From: Cytophagaceae bacterium
GTDB lineage: Bacteria; Bacteroidota; Bacteroidia; Cytophagales; Cyclobacteriaceae
NCBI GenBank assembly: GCA_006969745.1
Contig: CP030886.1
Span: 3,011,234 to 3,075,233 of the forward strand
Reading direction: 5' to 3'
Length of the DNA: 64,000 nt
The translations under genes and the position numbers were made by a program. The notes below the pieces were generated by a model. It made no database searches. It was not told where the DNA came from and saw nothing but the letters and a program-made list of their open reading frames with translations. Every line of letters begins with the position of its first letter. Within the stretch, counting starts at the first letter, position 1. Positions 7,803 to 16,406 of the stretch are shown piece after piece.

Positions 7803-9029
7803 TTACAAAGATTCAATTTCCACTCCAAGCCCTTTCAGCTCATCCCAAAACCCCGGATACGACTTGTTTACCACCATCGGATCTTCGATTGTGATGTCAG
7901 TAAGCATGCAAAGTGGTGCGAAAGCCATCGCCATGCGATGATCATCATAAGTTTGAATAGAAACTTCCTTTGGCAATTGGAAACCAGGAGATAGATACCA
8001 TACTCCATGCTGCTCCGTGAGGCTAGCGCCTATTTTCTCCAATTCGTTTTTCATAGCCATAACACGATTCGTCTCTTTGATTTTGAGACTCTCAAGTCCT
8101 GTCATTTGCAATGAAATACCCAACACTGCTGCAGCAACCATTACTGTTTGTGCCAAGTCCGGACAGTGCCTAAAATCAATTTTCAGTTCATCCTTGATCA
8201 TGCTTTTCTTTCTTAAGATGATGCTTCCGGATTCAAATCCAGTAGCTACCCCTAATTGATCCATGATATTTGAAATGATCTGATCTCCCTGGCTCGAATC
8301 TTGTCGTACAGTAGGAAGAGTGAGGATGCTCTCCTTTGAAGCCAAAGCAACAAAACTATACCAATAACTTGCTCCTGACCAGTCTCCTTCAATTGAATAA
8401 TTAACTGGACGATAACTCTGGTGTTCAATGGATATTCTGTTTTTTGTCCAGTCAGCATTAACTCCAAATGCATTCATCAAATCCAATGTCATTTGAATAT
8501 ATGGCCGGCTAAAAACCTCCGTAGTAAGTGTTATAGACAATCCATGAGCAAGACAAGGTGCAATCATCAGCAATGCACTGATATATTGGCTACTAATATT
8601 TCCGGGAATTGAAATTTCAGTTGCCATCTGATTCTTTATTCGATTTATCTGTAAAGGAGGATATCCTTCTTTCTCCAGGTAGTCTATATCAGCGCCGATT
8701 GTTCTGAGTGCATCTACTAATGGACCAATGGGTCGCTGCTTCATTCGCTCGGTACCTGTCACAATCGAATTTTGTCCGTGAATAGCCAGATAGGCGGTAA
8801 GAAATCGCATGGTTGTCCCGGCATCCATTACATCGTATTCCTTCATTTTTTCAGATAGCAGGCGATGCATGGTTTGCGTATCACGCGCATTGGAAAGATT
8901 ACTAATATTTGATGGTTCTCCACCAGCCAAAGCATTAATAATAAATGCACGATTACTTTCACTTTTCGAAGATTCGAGTGTTACCCTACTATTTAGTCGT
9001 TTAGAATACTTTTTTAATCGATATTTCAA
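7803..9029 (-). CDS. aroA: 3-phosphoshikimate 1-carboxyvinyltransferase (EPSP synthase)
   Basis: 408 residues, slightly short for AroA but full length for the fold. Motifs: SKSESNRAFIINALAGG near the N-terminus, DAGTTMRFLTAYLA, IEGDWSGASYW and YDDHRMAMAFAPL near the C-terminus, with IKETNRVMAMKNEL where most enzymes have KESDR. It transfers the enolpyruvyl group of PEP to shikimate 3-phosphate in the chorismate pathway. aroB lies 217 bp upstream on the same strand, with a small opposite-strand gene between them. Confidence 0.95.
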   Translation of the reverse strand: MKYRLKKYSKRLNSRVTLESSKSESNRAFIINALAGGEPSNISNLSNARDTQTMHRLLSEKMKEYDVMDAGTTMRFLTAYLAIHGQNSIVTGTERMKQRPIGPLVDALRTIGADIDYLEKEGYPPLQINRIKNQMATEISIPGNISSQYISALLMIAPCLAHGLSITLTTEVFSRPYIQMTLDLMNAFGVNADWTKNRISIEHQSYRPVNYSIEGDWSGASYWYSFVALASKESILTLPTVRQDSSQGDQIISNIMDQLGVATGFESGSIILRKKSMIKDELKIDFRHCPDLAQTVMVAAAVLGISLQMTGLESLKIKETNRVMAMKNELEKIGASLTEQHGVWYLSPGFQLPKEVSIQTYDDHRMAMAFAPLCMLTDITIEDPMVVNKSYPGFWDELKGLGVEIESL

Positions 9030-9097
9030 ATTTTGGCAGGTTTTTTGAAGAACAACTCACAACTATTTTCGTTACTAAGTTGTCAATAAATTATAAT

Positions 9098-9253
9098 ATG
9101 TCAAGAACTCGAACCATAGGAACAATTTTCGCATCCGTCGCTTTAGGAGCACTTACTTTCTTTTTGAGTACGCCAAAAAAGGTTGTTAAAAAGAAAGAAC
9201 AGCAAACTTCTCAGGATGATAACAAAAGCGAGCAAGAGGACTTATTTATTTAA
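9098..9253 (+). CDS. Small single-pass membrane protein between aroA and aroB
   Basis: A 51-residue reading frame, MSRTRTIGTIFASVALGALT then FFLSTPKKVVKKKEQQ and an acidic tail ending EQEDLFI. One membrane helix (about 7-24), a basic cluster and a polar tail resemble YtxH-like small proteins; no family assigned. ATG at 9098-9100. Its last 8 bp overlap the convergent aroB stop. The sensible membrane-protein composition supports it being real, but it lacks any second line of evidence. Confidence 0.5.
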   Translation: MSRTRTIGTIFASVALGALTFFLSTPKKVVKKKEQQTSQDDNKSEQEDLFI

Positions 9254-10268
9254 GAACTTTCTTCAGAATTTCAGAATCAATGAGCACATCATAGGTGCAA
9301 GATCCAATTTTGTTTAATAACGAAAAGCGCACCCCCTCACTGTCATTTTTCTTATCCTGCATTAGGTGATTTTTTATGTCATTATAGGATGGCAAGTCCT
9401 TAGGGAAAGAATAAATATTTTCAATATATCCTGTTATCTGATTCGCAGATTTTTCATCAAATAAGCCACTTTCAACCGCCAGCTGATTTTCCAGTATGAT
9501 CCCAAGGGCGACCGCTTCTCCATGTAGCATAGGAGTAGATGTATTTAAGAAAAATGATTCTATCGCGTGCCCAATGGTATGACCGTAGTTTAAAATTTTT
9601 CTTATTCCTTGTTCTCGGGGATCTTGATTTACAATGTCATTCTTTACTGAAATCGATTTAGGTATGATTTTATTCCATTCTAAATTTTCGAATGGTTGAG
9701 ATAATAGATGTTTCCAGTGATCTTCATCGCAAATAAGTGCGTGTTTAATTATCTCGGCAAATCCTGACTTTAACTCTCTTTCTGGAAGAGTTTTTAGAAA
9801 TTTTGGATCAACAATTACTGCATTTGGTTCCTGAAACAGACCAATATGATTTTTTAATCCATTAAAATCAATTCCCAGTTTCCCCCCAATACTAGCATCT
9901 ACTTGCGATAAGAGAGTTGTAGGAATGTTGATGAATGCCATTCCTCTTTTGAAAGTTGAAGCAGCGAATCCACCCATATCCCCAATGACTCCACCACCAA
10001 GATTTATCAGCAGGCTTTTTCTGGTAAAGCCTGCATTTGTTAATTCAGTCCAGATATTTTTGCAGGTATCTAATGTTTTTTCTTTTTCACCACTCGATAT
10101 TTCAATAATCAGGTCCCAGTTGAAATTAACTTCGGAAAGGCAGTGAAGTTTAGTGTTTTCATCTACCAAGACGGCAATTTTATCTGGGTTGATAGACGCT
10201 ATTAAAGCGTTTATATCAGCATTTATGGCTGATGAAATAATTAAGTAATTCGGAAGATTATTAGTCAT
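9246..10268 (-). CDS. aroB: 3-dehydroquinate synthase
   Basis: 340 residues with the NAD-binding GGGVIGDMGGFAASTFKRG, the PTTLLSQVDASIGGK loop, and the metal-site segments ELKSGFAEIIKHALI, NYGHTIGHAIE and MLHGEAVALGI. It converts DAHP to 3-dehydroquinate, the second step of the shikimate pathway, using NAD and a divalent metal. Same strand as aroA. Start codon is 61 bp from the divergent proline dehydrogenase start, so a compact divergent promoter region lies between them. Confidence 0.95.
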   Translation of the reverse strand: MTNNLPNYLIISSAINADINALIASINPDKIAVLVDENTKLHCLSEVNFNWDLIIEISSGEKEKTLDTCKNIWTELTNAGFTRKSLLINLGGGVIGDMGGFAASTFKRGMAFINIPTTLLSQVDASIGGKLGIDFNGLKNHIGLFQEPNAVIVDPKFLKTLPERELKSGFAEIIKHALICDEDHWKHLLSQPFENLEWNKIIPKSISVKNDIVNQDPREQGIRKILNYGHTIGHAIESFFLNTSTPMLHGEAVALGIILENQLAVESGLFDEKSANQITGYIENIYSFPKDLPSYNDIKNHLMQDKKNDSEGVRFSLLNKIGSCTYDVLIDSEILKKVLK

Positions 10269-10302
10269 TTGATTAAACAGATAATGGTGTGAATCTGTTA
10301 GC

Positions 10303-10310
10303 TATCTTTG
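10303..10310 (+). promoter_or_regulatory. Bacteroidota-type -7 box for the proline dehydrogenase gene
   Basis: tatctttg matches TAnnTTTG, the -7 element of the Bacteroidota housekeeping sigma factor, 19 bp before the ATG at 10330. No TTG is seen at the preferred -33 distance. Confidence 0.5.
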
Positions 10311-10329
10311 CACACCGATTTTCAAAAAT

Positions 10330-11508
10330 ATGCAATCAGAGCCAATCAATTTTGATGATACAGCCACGGCGTTTGCCTATCGAACGAATGGCGAATTAAA
10401 GAACTCTCATTTCGTGTTTACCACAATGAGCAAGCCATGGATGGTTAAGATAGGTACAGTAATGACCAATCTGGCTTTGCGGATGAAATTACCTGTGAAG
10501 GGGATAATTAAAAAAACCCTATTCAATCAATTCTGTGGAGGAGAGTCGATAAAGGATTGTAACAAGACAATTAATCTTTTGGGAGATTATAATGTGCAGA
10601 CCATTCTTGATTATTCAGTAGAAGGATTGGAAAGCGAAGATGGCTACAATGATACCAAGGAAGAGGCGCTTCGTGTAATAGACTTTGCAGCTACAAATGA
10701 TCACATTCCATTTTGTGTACTGAAGCTTTCGGGTTTAGGATCAACAGAACTGATGACCAAGGCACAGGCCAAGGAGACTTTGACTGAAATTGAAAAAACT
10801 AAACTTTACAATTCAGAACAAAGAGTGGATCAAATTGTAAGGAAAGCGAGTAGCAAAGGCCTTATGGTTATGATCGATGCAGAAGAATCCTGGTTTCAAA
10901 GTTTCATAGATGGAGTTGCTTATCGAATGATGGAGAAGTACAACAAAGAACGACCTGTTGTATACAATACGTATCAAATGTATCGTCACGATATGTTGGA
11001 CCGGTTGAAACGTGCCCAAATTCAGGCTGAAGTGGATGGCTACTACCTGGGAGCAAAATTGGTACGTGGTGCCTACATGGAGAAAGAGCGGGATCGTGCA
11101 GAAGAAATGGGATATGAATCACCCATTCATAAGGATAAGGCAGCAGTAGATAAGGATTATGATGATTCATTGCGATTTTGCATGGATCATATTGATAGAA
11201 TGGGAATCTGTGCCGGAACACATAATGAAGAGTCAAGCCAGCTTTTGACCAAGCTGATGGCTGAGCAAAAAATATCAAACAAAGACAGCCGTATATTTTT
11301 CGGACAGTTATTGGGGATGAGTGATAATATCTCCTTTAAACTGGCAGACTTGGGTTACAATGTGGCCAAGTATGTGCCTTATGGTCCGGTCGAAAAAGTA
11401 CTGCCTTATTTGTTTAGAAGGGCAGAGGAGAATACCTCCATCGCCGGCCAAAGTGGTCGTGAATATACTTTAGTGAAAAAAGAACTACGCCGTAGAAAAT
11501 CGGCTTAA
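10330..11508 (+). CDS. Proline dehydrogenase (monofunctional, FAD)
   Basis: 392 residues of ProDH barrel: GLMVMIDAEESWFQ, GYYLGAKLVRGAYMEKERD and the C-terminal YGPVEKVLPYLFRRAEEN, whose paired arginines bind the proline carboxylate in this family. It oxidises proline to pyrroline-5-carboxylate and passes electrons through FAD to quinone. It lacks the aldehyde dehydrogenase half of PutA, so P5C dehydrogenase must be encoded elsewhere. Downstream lysS follows after 32 bp on the same strand and may be cotranscribed. Confidence 0.93.
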   Translation: MQSEPINFDDTATAFAYRTNGELKNSHFVFTTMSKPWMVKIGTVMTNLALRMKLPVKGIIKKTLFNQFCGGESIKDCNKTINLLGDYNVQTILDYSVEGLESEDGYNDTKEEALRVIDFAATNDHIPFCVLKLSGLGSTELMTKAQAKETLTEIEKTKLYNSEQRVDQIVRKASSKGLMVMIDAEESWFQSFIDGVAYRMMEKYNKERPVVYNTYQMYRHDMLDRLKRAQIQAEVDGYYLGAKLVRGAYMEKERDRAEEMGYESPIHKDKAAVDKDYDDSLRFCMDHIDRMGICAGTHNEESSQLLTKLMAEQKISNKDSRIFFGQLLGMSDNISFKLADLGYNVAKYVPYGPVEKVLPYLFRRAEENTSIAGQSGREYTLVKKELRRRKSA

Positions 11509-11540
11509 TAAAATTTAAGAAATAGAATAGTAGCAAAGAC

Positions 11541-13259
11541 ATGCAGTTAAGCGAACAGGAAATCCAACGAAGAAAATCTCGCGAAGAATTAATGGCGATG
11601 GGTATTGACCCATACCCGGCTGAATCTTTTGAAGTGAATGTAACTGCCAAACACATCAAAAAGAACTTTGATAAAAGGCCGGGCGATTATTCAAATATCT
11701 CATTAGCGGGTCGACTCATGAGCCGGAGAATTATGGGCTCAGCGTCTTTTGCTGAAATACAGGACTCTAGTGGGAGAATACAGATATACATCAGAAGAGA
11801 TGATATATGCCCGGGAGATGATAAGACACTTTACAATGAAGTCTTCAAGAAGAAGATGGATATCGGCGATATCATTGGCATCAAAGGGTACGTATTCAAA
11901 ACGGAAGTAGGCGAAATTTCCATTCATGTGACAGAGCTGAAAATGCTTACAAAATCACTACGACCTCTTCCGATAGTGAAGGAAGCAACGGACGAAGAAG
12001 GTAATAAGAAAACGTACGATGCATTCACCGATCCTGAGCAGAGATATCGTCAGCGATACCTCGATCTTATTGTGAATCCGGAGATTAGGGAGACGTTTGT
12101 ACAACGAACTAAGCTGATAAACTCTATCCGGGAATATTTAGCCGGAAAGGGATACCTCGAAGTAGAAACCCCAATATTGCAGCCCTTGTATGGTGGTGCA
12201 GCTGCACGTCCTTTCAAGACCCACCACAATACACTAGACATGACGCTTTATCTTCGTATCGCCAATGAACTATACCTTAAAAGACTAATTGTAGGTGGAT
12301 ATGACGGGGTGTTTGAATTTGCGAAAGACTTTCGAAATGAAGGAATGAGCAGATTTCATAATCCTGAGTTTACACAGGTAGAATTGTATGTAGCTTATAA
12401 AGACTACAACTGGATGATGGATACGATGGAGGAGATGATTGAGAAAGTAGCCATGGACCTACATGGAGATACCAAAGTACAGGTAGGTGAAAATGTAATT
12501 GATTTTCAACGCCCTTGGAAACGCTTTACCATGTTTGAAGCAATCGAGCATTTCACGAAAATCGATATTTCAGAAATGAATGAAAAGGAGCTTAGGGATA
12601 CGGCCAGAAAGCTAGAAGTGCCATTGGATGATACCATGGCTAAGGGTAAAATCATCGATGAGATTTTTGGAGAGAAGTGCGAACCGTATTTGATTCAGCC
12701 GACCTTTATCACAGACTATCCGGTGGAGATGTCTCCTTTGACTAAGAAGCATAGATCCAAAGAAGGCTTGGTGGAAAGATTCGAAGCTATTTGTAATGGC
12801 AAAGAAATCATGAACTCTTACTCTGAGCTTAATGATCCCGTAGATCAGCGTGAACGATTTGAAGAGCAATTGGAGCTAGGTAAGCGTGGCGACGATGAAG
12901 CGATGACTCTTGATGAGGACTTCTTGAGGGCATTAGAGTTTGGTATGCCACCAACTGCCGGTGTAGGATTAGGTATTGATCGTTTGTCCATGATTATGAC
13001 TAATTCTAACTCCATCCAAGATGTGTTGTTCTTTCCGCAGATGCGACCAGAGGTTAAATCCAAAGCGGCTGAGCTAAGCGGAGATGAAAAATCGGTCTTT
13101 GAGATTTTGGAGAAGGCAGGAAAAATGGATCTCAATGGCTTGAAAGAGCAGTCAGAACTATCCAACAAAAAATGGGATAAAGCCATCAAGAAATTGACGC
13201 AAGGAGGTTTTGCGAAGGTTGAAAAGACAGATGAAGGACTTTTTGTTGAGGCGGTTTAA
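11541..13259 (+). CDS. lysS: Lysine--tRNA ligase, class II, with C-terminal extension
   Basis: 572 residues. An OB-fold anticodon domain (about 50-160) is followed by the class II catalytic core with motif 2 ([16 protein letters not shown]) and motif 3 ([12 protein letters not shown]). Charges tRNA-Lys. The core ends near residue 505, and about 65 more residues (from [16 protein letters not shown] to the end) look like a small winged-helix domain, longer than the usual bacterial enzyme of about 500 residues. Such tails occur in Bacteroidota homologues; their role is not known to me. Confidence 0.95.
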   Translation: MQLSEQEIQRRKSREELMAMGIDPYPAESFEVNVTAKHIKKNFDKRPGDYSNISLAGRLMSRRIMGSASFAEIQDSSGRIQIYIRRDDICPGDDKTLYNEVFKKKMDIGDIIGIKGYVFKTEVGEISIHVTELKMLTKSLRPLPIVKEATDEEGNKKTYDAFTDPEQRYRQRYLDLIVNPEIRETFVQRTKLINSIREYLAGKGYLEVETPILQPLYGGAAARPFKTHHNTLDMTLYLRIANELYLKRLIVGGYDGVFEFAKDFRNEGMSRFHNPEFTQVELYVAYKDYNWMMDTMEEMIEKVAMDLHGDTKVQVGENVIDFQRPWKRFTMFEAIEHFTKIDISEMNEKELRDTARKLEVPLDDTMAKGKIIDEIFGEKCEPYLIQPTFITDYPVEMSPLTKKHRSKEGLVERFEAICNGKEIMNSYSELNDPVDQRERFEEQLELGKRGDDEAMTLDEDFLRALEFGMPPTAGVGLGIDRLSMIMTNSNSIQDVLFFPQMRPEVKSKAAELSGDEKSVFEILEKAGKMDLNGLKEQSELSNKKWDKAIKKLTQGGFAKVEKTDEGLFVEAV

Positions 13260-13316
13260 GATCGGTTAACAATCTTTCACTCCCTTTAACAATCCATTGA
13301 AGTTGAGTTTCGTTTC

Positions 13317-14309
13317 TTGCAAATGAAACTCAATATCATGCGCTTACTTGCATTTGTTTTTATAGTACTAGTTCATAGTTATGTCTTTGGGCAGCTGAGG
13401 CCTGCTGATAGAACCAGGATTAGCGAAGCAAAAAGAATTTCAGACCAGTATGGTGATTCTATTTGGCCTAGTTACAATGACCCTCCATTTGCCATTCTGT
13501 ACATCATGGATGACTATGAATACCTCATTAATCATCCCAAACCACCGAAAGATTTTGAGCAGTTTGGCTATGACTCCCTGATGAAGTCTTCGCTCTTTAG
13601 AAGAGCGGCACAAATGAATAAAGGGTTTCTTGCAACTTTTCCTTTTGAAGGAATCAATACCATTGTTATCGGGACACCGGAAAACACCGGACTGAACTCC
13701 ACAGGATGGATCATCACCTTACTTCACGAACGTTTTCATCAATACCAATATTCATCGCGCAACTACTTCAAAGACACAAATGCATTAAACCTTGCCAAAG
13801 GAGACGAAACGGGCATGTGGCAACTCAATTATCCGTTTCCCTATAAAGACCAGATGGTGATCGAAGCATACGAAAAATACACGCAAGCTTTATATGATGC
13901 AGTGAATTCTATTGGAGAAGAAAATTGGGAAGAGAAGAAAGAATCTTTCTTTAAGGCAAGGAAATCATTCAAATCTATGTTGTCAATGGACGACTATAAG
14001 TACATATCGTTTCAGTGGTATCAGGAAGGTATTGCGCGGTATACAGAGTACGCATTCTTAGAAAAGCTGGTAGGTTATAAACCTTCCTCCGAAGTGCAGC
14101 AGTTACCTGATTTTATCCCATTTGGAGAATACAAGGAATCTTTTTTCCAAAAACACATTGAAAATGTAGTTAATCTGAAACTAGAAGATGTGGGAAGGGT
14201 GACAGTCTATGACGTTGGGTTTGCCGAGGCCTTGATTCTGCGAGAACTAAACCCTGACTGGCACGAAAGCTACCTGAAAGTGAAGTTTGATTTAGAGAAG
14301 TTGTATTGA
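13317..14309 (+). CDS. Secreted gluzincin-like (peptidase MA-type) protein
   Basis: 330 residues with a signal peptide (cleavage near residue 26, VHSYVFGQ). A zinc-protease signature is visible: His137-Glu138-x-x-His141 in ITLLHERFHQYQY, and a second segment WYQEGIARYTEYAF with Glu237 about 100 residues later, the place of the third zinc ligand in gluzincins. That spacing and the EGxAxYxE pattern suggest a periplasmic or extracellular metallopeptidase. No named family recognised. A second in-frame ATG at 13323 is an equal start candidate. Confidence 0.6.
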   Translation: MQMKLNIMRLLAFVFIVLVHSYVFGQLRPADRTRISEAKRISDQYGDSIWPSYNDPPFAILYIMDDYEYLINHPKPPKDFEQFGYDSLMKSSLFRRAAQMNKGFLATFPFEGINTIVIGTPENTGLNSTGWIITLLHERFHQYQYSSRNYFKDTNALNLAKGDETGMWQLNYPFPYKDQMVIEAYEKYTQALYDAVNSIGEENWEEKKESFFKARKSFKSMLSMDDYKYISFQWYQEGIARYTEYAFLEKLVGYKPSSEVQQLPDFIPFGEYKESFFQKHIENVVNLKLEDVGRVTVYDVGFAEALILRELNPDWHESYLKVKFDLEKLY

Positions 14310-14349
14310 TTAATCCTTAATACATCGTATTTTACAGGCTCTAAGCGAA

Positions 14350-14390
14350 TGGCTAAGTAAGGCTATCGCTATATCGTCTGTTGTGGCGTG
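14350..14390. repeat. Truncated cassette-end repeat (copy A)
   Basis: On the plus strand ggctaagtaaggctatcgct, atatcg and tgttgtggcg occur in the same order as in the repeat at 15260-15300 (one or two base differences and one small gap). Read on the minus strand, cgccacaac comes first after the gene at 14393. It looks like the first 50-60 bp of the longer repeat at 15059-15300, cut off close to the gene ending at 14309. Confidence 0.6.
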
Positions 14391-14392
14391 TT

Positions 14393-14608
14393 TTACTTGT
14401 CACTTAGCTTACTTCTTGCTACTTCAAGCAGTTCTTGATAGTCGGCCGATAGTGGTTCAGAAAGTTGTCTTTCGAGTTCAGCTTCTAGGTTCCATAAAAC
14501 TCGTTGTTCAGCATGATCTACAAAATCTAGATTCGTTGCGTTGTTTGAGGTTCTTGATAAGAATTCAAATAGAACAATGGCTTCATCATTAGATAATTCA
14601 ATATTCAT
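14393..14608 (-). CDS. Small hypothetical protein, second gene of a cassette
   Basis: 71 residues, mostly helical and acidic: MNIELSNDEAIVLFEFLSR, LDFVDHAEQRVLWNLEAELE and EVARSKLSDK. Proteins of this look (short, SNDEAIVLFEFL opening) are encoded beside immunity-type genes, but I know no function. It begins 10 bp after the stop of the WapI-like gene, same strand, so the two are cotranscribed. It was preferred over an overlapping plus-strand frame because of this spacing and its regular helix pattern. Confidence 0.6.
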   Translation of the reverse strand: MNIELSNDEAIVLFEFLSRTSNNATNLDFVDHAEQRVLWNLEAELERQLSEPLSADYQELLEVARSKLSDK

Positions 14609-14618
14609 GTTTGGTGAG

Positions 14619-15044
14619 TTATGCGTTGATTTTCAGTTGTTCAAGAGTTGACCTAAGTTGGTTGATTACTTCTGGGATGAAGGTCTGGTCAGTAGTTAGT
14701 TCAAAGTTGACAGAGGATTTGTAATCTTGCGTCCGCAGATATCCTTTTAATACAATTTCTCCATTTGGGGTTGGACTGAAATTAACTTCAAGGTTGTCTT
14801 CTAAGTTGGACAATACGAACTCATATTTCAGAGTATCATAAAGTTTTTGAAGATCATTCAAAAATTGACTTAGTTCACCCTTCATGAACGTTGCTCGAAT
14901 GTTGGTGTTGATACCCGTCAGTTGAAGTTTGATGGTTGTCTGAAGAAAGTCAGGATCAGTTGGATTGTAGCCTCGACCTTCGCCTTCAGTTATCACGTCC
15001 GTAAGTTCAAGATATTCGATATTATCTCCCATGTGAATGTTCAT
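14619..15044 (-). CDS. WapI/DUF6228-like putative immunity protein
   Basis: 141 residues: NIEYLELTDVITEGEGRGYN, then TTIKLQLTGINTNIRATF, a helical FLNDLQKLYDTLKYEF and strands ending LEQLKINA. The order strand - 'L-x-x-F-L-x-x-L' helix - strand with acidic residues recalls WapI-family immunity proteins, which neutralise contact-dependent toxins. No toxin is present in the window, so it would be an orphan immunity gene, a common cargo of mobile cassettes. The assignment rests on pattern only. Confidence 0.5.
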   Translation of the reverse strand: MNIHMGDNIEYLELTDVITEGEGRGYNPTDPDFLQTTIKLQLTGINTNIRATFMKGELSQFLNDLQKLYDTLKYEFVLSNLEDNLEVNFSPTPNGEIVLKGYLRTQDYKSSVNFELTTDQTFIPEVINQLRSTLEQLKINA

Positions 15045-15058
15045 TCGTAATGCAGTCT

Positions 15059-15300
15059 ATGCGCCACAACGCCCAGATATGGCGCTGTGGCCTCCGAGCT
15101 TTTTTAACTGTGATGAAATTAGCGAATCTGCCGGTGCATTCAAAGTATCAGACTGGTACTGCACAATCCAGATAAAAAACTCCCACGAGCGGAGATAAGT
15201 AGTAAGCACATCAGGTTCTTGGCGGTAGATAAGCGGGATGTTTAGCATACACTTGGCAGGTGGCTAAGTAAGGCCATGCGCTATATCGATTGTTCTGGTG
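15059..15300. repeat. attC-like cassette junction (about 240 bp)
   Basis: This stretch separates two minus-strand units. One end (15059-15091) is atgcgccacaac plus an imperfect hairpin, gccacaacgcc (15063-15073) against ggcgctgtggc (15081-15091). The other end (15256-15300) carries ggctaagtaaggcc, gcgctatatcgat and tgttctggtgc, repeated at 14350-14390. Inside is a near-palindrome agtatcagactggtact (15144-15160). Complementary ends GTTGTGGCGC and GCACCAGAAC around a foldable centre are what an integron attC site looks like, though longer than most. A 63-codon frame crosses it but is probably not a gene. Confidence 0.5.
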
Positions 15301-16255
15301 CTGTTTCGTCATAGTATTCGCTTCGAATTTTGACGTTAAGCCTCTGTAGGTGTTTGAAGAGTTCCTTCCAGTGTTTTCTTCTGTAGCTTCCAGCAGGTTG
15401 AAGATTGCTTGTGTGAAAGTTCTTCAGTCTGACTCTTAACGATTCAGGCGTGTTATGAGGGTGCTCATGTATGATCTCCTGAATATCTTCAATACGGTAG
15501 GTCTTAGACTTCCAGAACCAGATAAAGTTCCGAACTTGAAAATAGTTATCTGACAATCTGTAATAGTGTAGATGATAGCCTGAAAGTCCAACTAAAATGG
15601 TAAAAACCACAATTCCTCGTACCATATTTTCCTCATTCATGCTGTAGAGCATATAAGCCAAAAACACGGATAAGACCAATCCATAAAAGTTAAACAGGCG
15701 ATTGCCCTTGAAATCAATGAAGTTCTCTGATGCAAGTGCACTGTCTATAGGTTTGACAATTGCTTTGCTCTTCGACCTAAGTTCTTCTAGTTTCTCATCT
15801 TTATTGGGGTCAATCGAAAGATTCAATGCGTTCTTAACTCTACCAAATCCATCATAATAGAAATCCCAAAAAATCCTCGACGTTCCATCTTTTAAGATAA
15901 CGATTGTCGATTCCATTGGCATTCTTACAAACAAGAATTTGTAAAGAGATTTTTGGTTCAGCAAGACCTCCGAGATTTCGTTTGATTTTATAGTTTCTGA
16001 CTTGAATATATGTTTGATTTGGAGTTCATTGAGTGTTACTATCACTTGAGGAGTCGATCTGAAGTAGTGTATGGCAGCTGTGATTGCAAAGGCATAAAAC
16101 CCTAGTCCTGTTGCAGTTAGCCCGAGTTGTTTGTTAAGTGGATAGTCAGGAGCTACCATGAAAATCATGAATGTTCCTAGTAAAATGAAGAACAGACCTC
16201 CTGCTACAAGGATCACAAAAATTTGAACTATGTTCGGTTCGCTTCTTACTTTCAT
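15281..16255 (-). CDS. Membrane protein with PH-like domains, cassette-borne
   Basis: 324 residues from the ATG at 16253-16255; an upstream in-frame GTG lies within the repeated cassette start and is less likely. Two pairs of membrane helices (about 12-60 and 185-235) are each followed by a strand-rich segment of bacterial PH type (QVIVTLNELQIKHIFKSETI; NYFQVRNFIWFWKSKTYRIEDIQEI). No enzyme motif. Function unknown. The last codons lie inside the 15059-15300 repeat, so the gene and its downstream repeat have travelled together. Confidence 0.6.
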   Translation of the reverse strand: MKVRSEPNIVQIFVILVAGGLFFILLGTFMIFMVAPDYPLNKQLGLTATGLGFYAFAITAAIHYFRSTPQVIVTLNELQIKHIFKSETIKSNEISEVLLNQKSLYKFLFVRMPMESTIVILKDGTSRIFWDFYYDGFGRVKNALNLSIDPNKDEKLEELRSKSKAIVKPIDSALASENFIDFKGNRLFNFYGLVLSVFLAYMLYSMNEENMVRGIVVFTILVGLSGYHLHYYRLSDNYFQVRNFIWFWKSKTYRIEDIQEIIHEHPHNTPESLRVRLKNFHTSNLQPAGSYRRKHWKELFKHLQRLNVKIRSEYYDETAPEQSI

Positions 16256-16267
16256 CTGAGGAGTCAA

Positions 16268-16279
16268 ATGCACCACAAC
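16268..16279. repeat. Cassette-start repeat
   Basis: atgcaccacaac differs by one base from atgcgccacaac at 15059-15070, and both are preceded by an AGTC-containing segment. On the minus strand each gives GTTGTGGyGCAT just ahead of a cassette gene. It marks the upstream boundary of the second cassette-like unit. Confidence 0.5.
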
Positions 16280-16354
16280 AATTATATAAACACAATATTA
16301 ATAAAACAGTAAGGACACCTTTGAACGGCCATCTGTGATACCAAAAACGAAGAC

Positions 16355-16383
16355 CAAAAAAAAGGCCATCTCCCGATGGCCTT
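16355..16383 (-). terminator. Rho-independent terminator of the SnoaL-like gene
   Basis: Stem aaggccatc (16362-16370) with gatggcctt (16375-16383), 4-nt loop. Read on the minus strand it is followed by a run of eight T. It lies 23 bp after the stop of the gene at 16407. Confidence 0.85.
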
Positions 16384-16406
16384 CTCCTTATGATTCTTTC
16401 CGATTG

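Noticed and set aside
14383..14592. Plus-strand 69-codon frame
   Set aside because: It overlaps the 71-residue minus-strand gene, which has operon spacing to its neighbour.
15057..15248. Minus-strand 63-codon frame
   Set aside because: It is wholly inside the attC-like junction and encodes repeat-derived sequence, so it is treated as part of the repeat.
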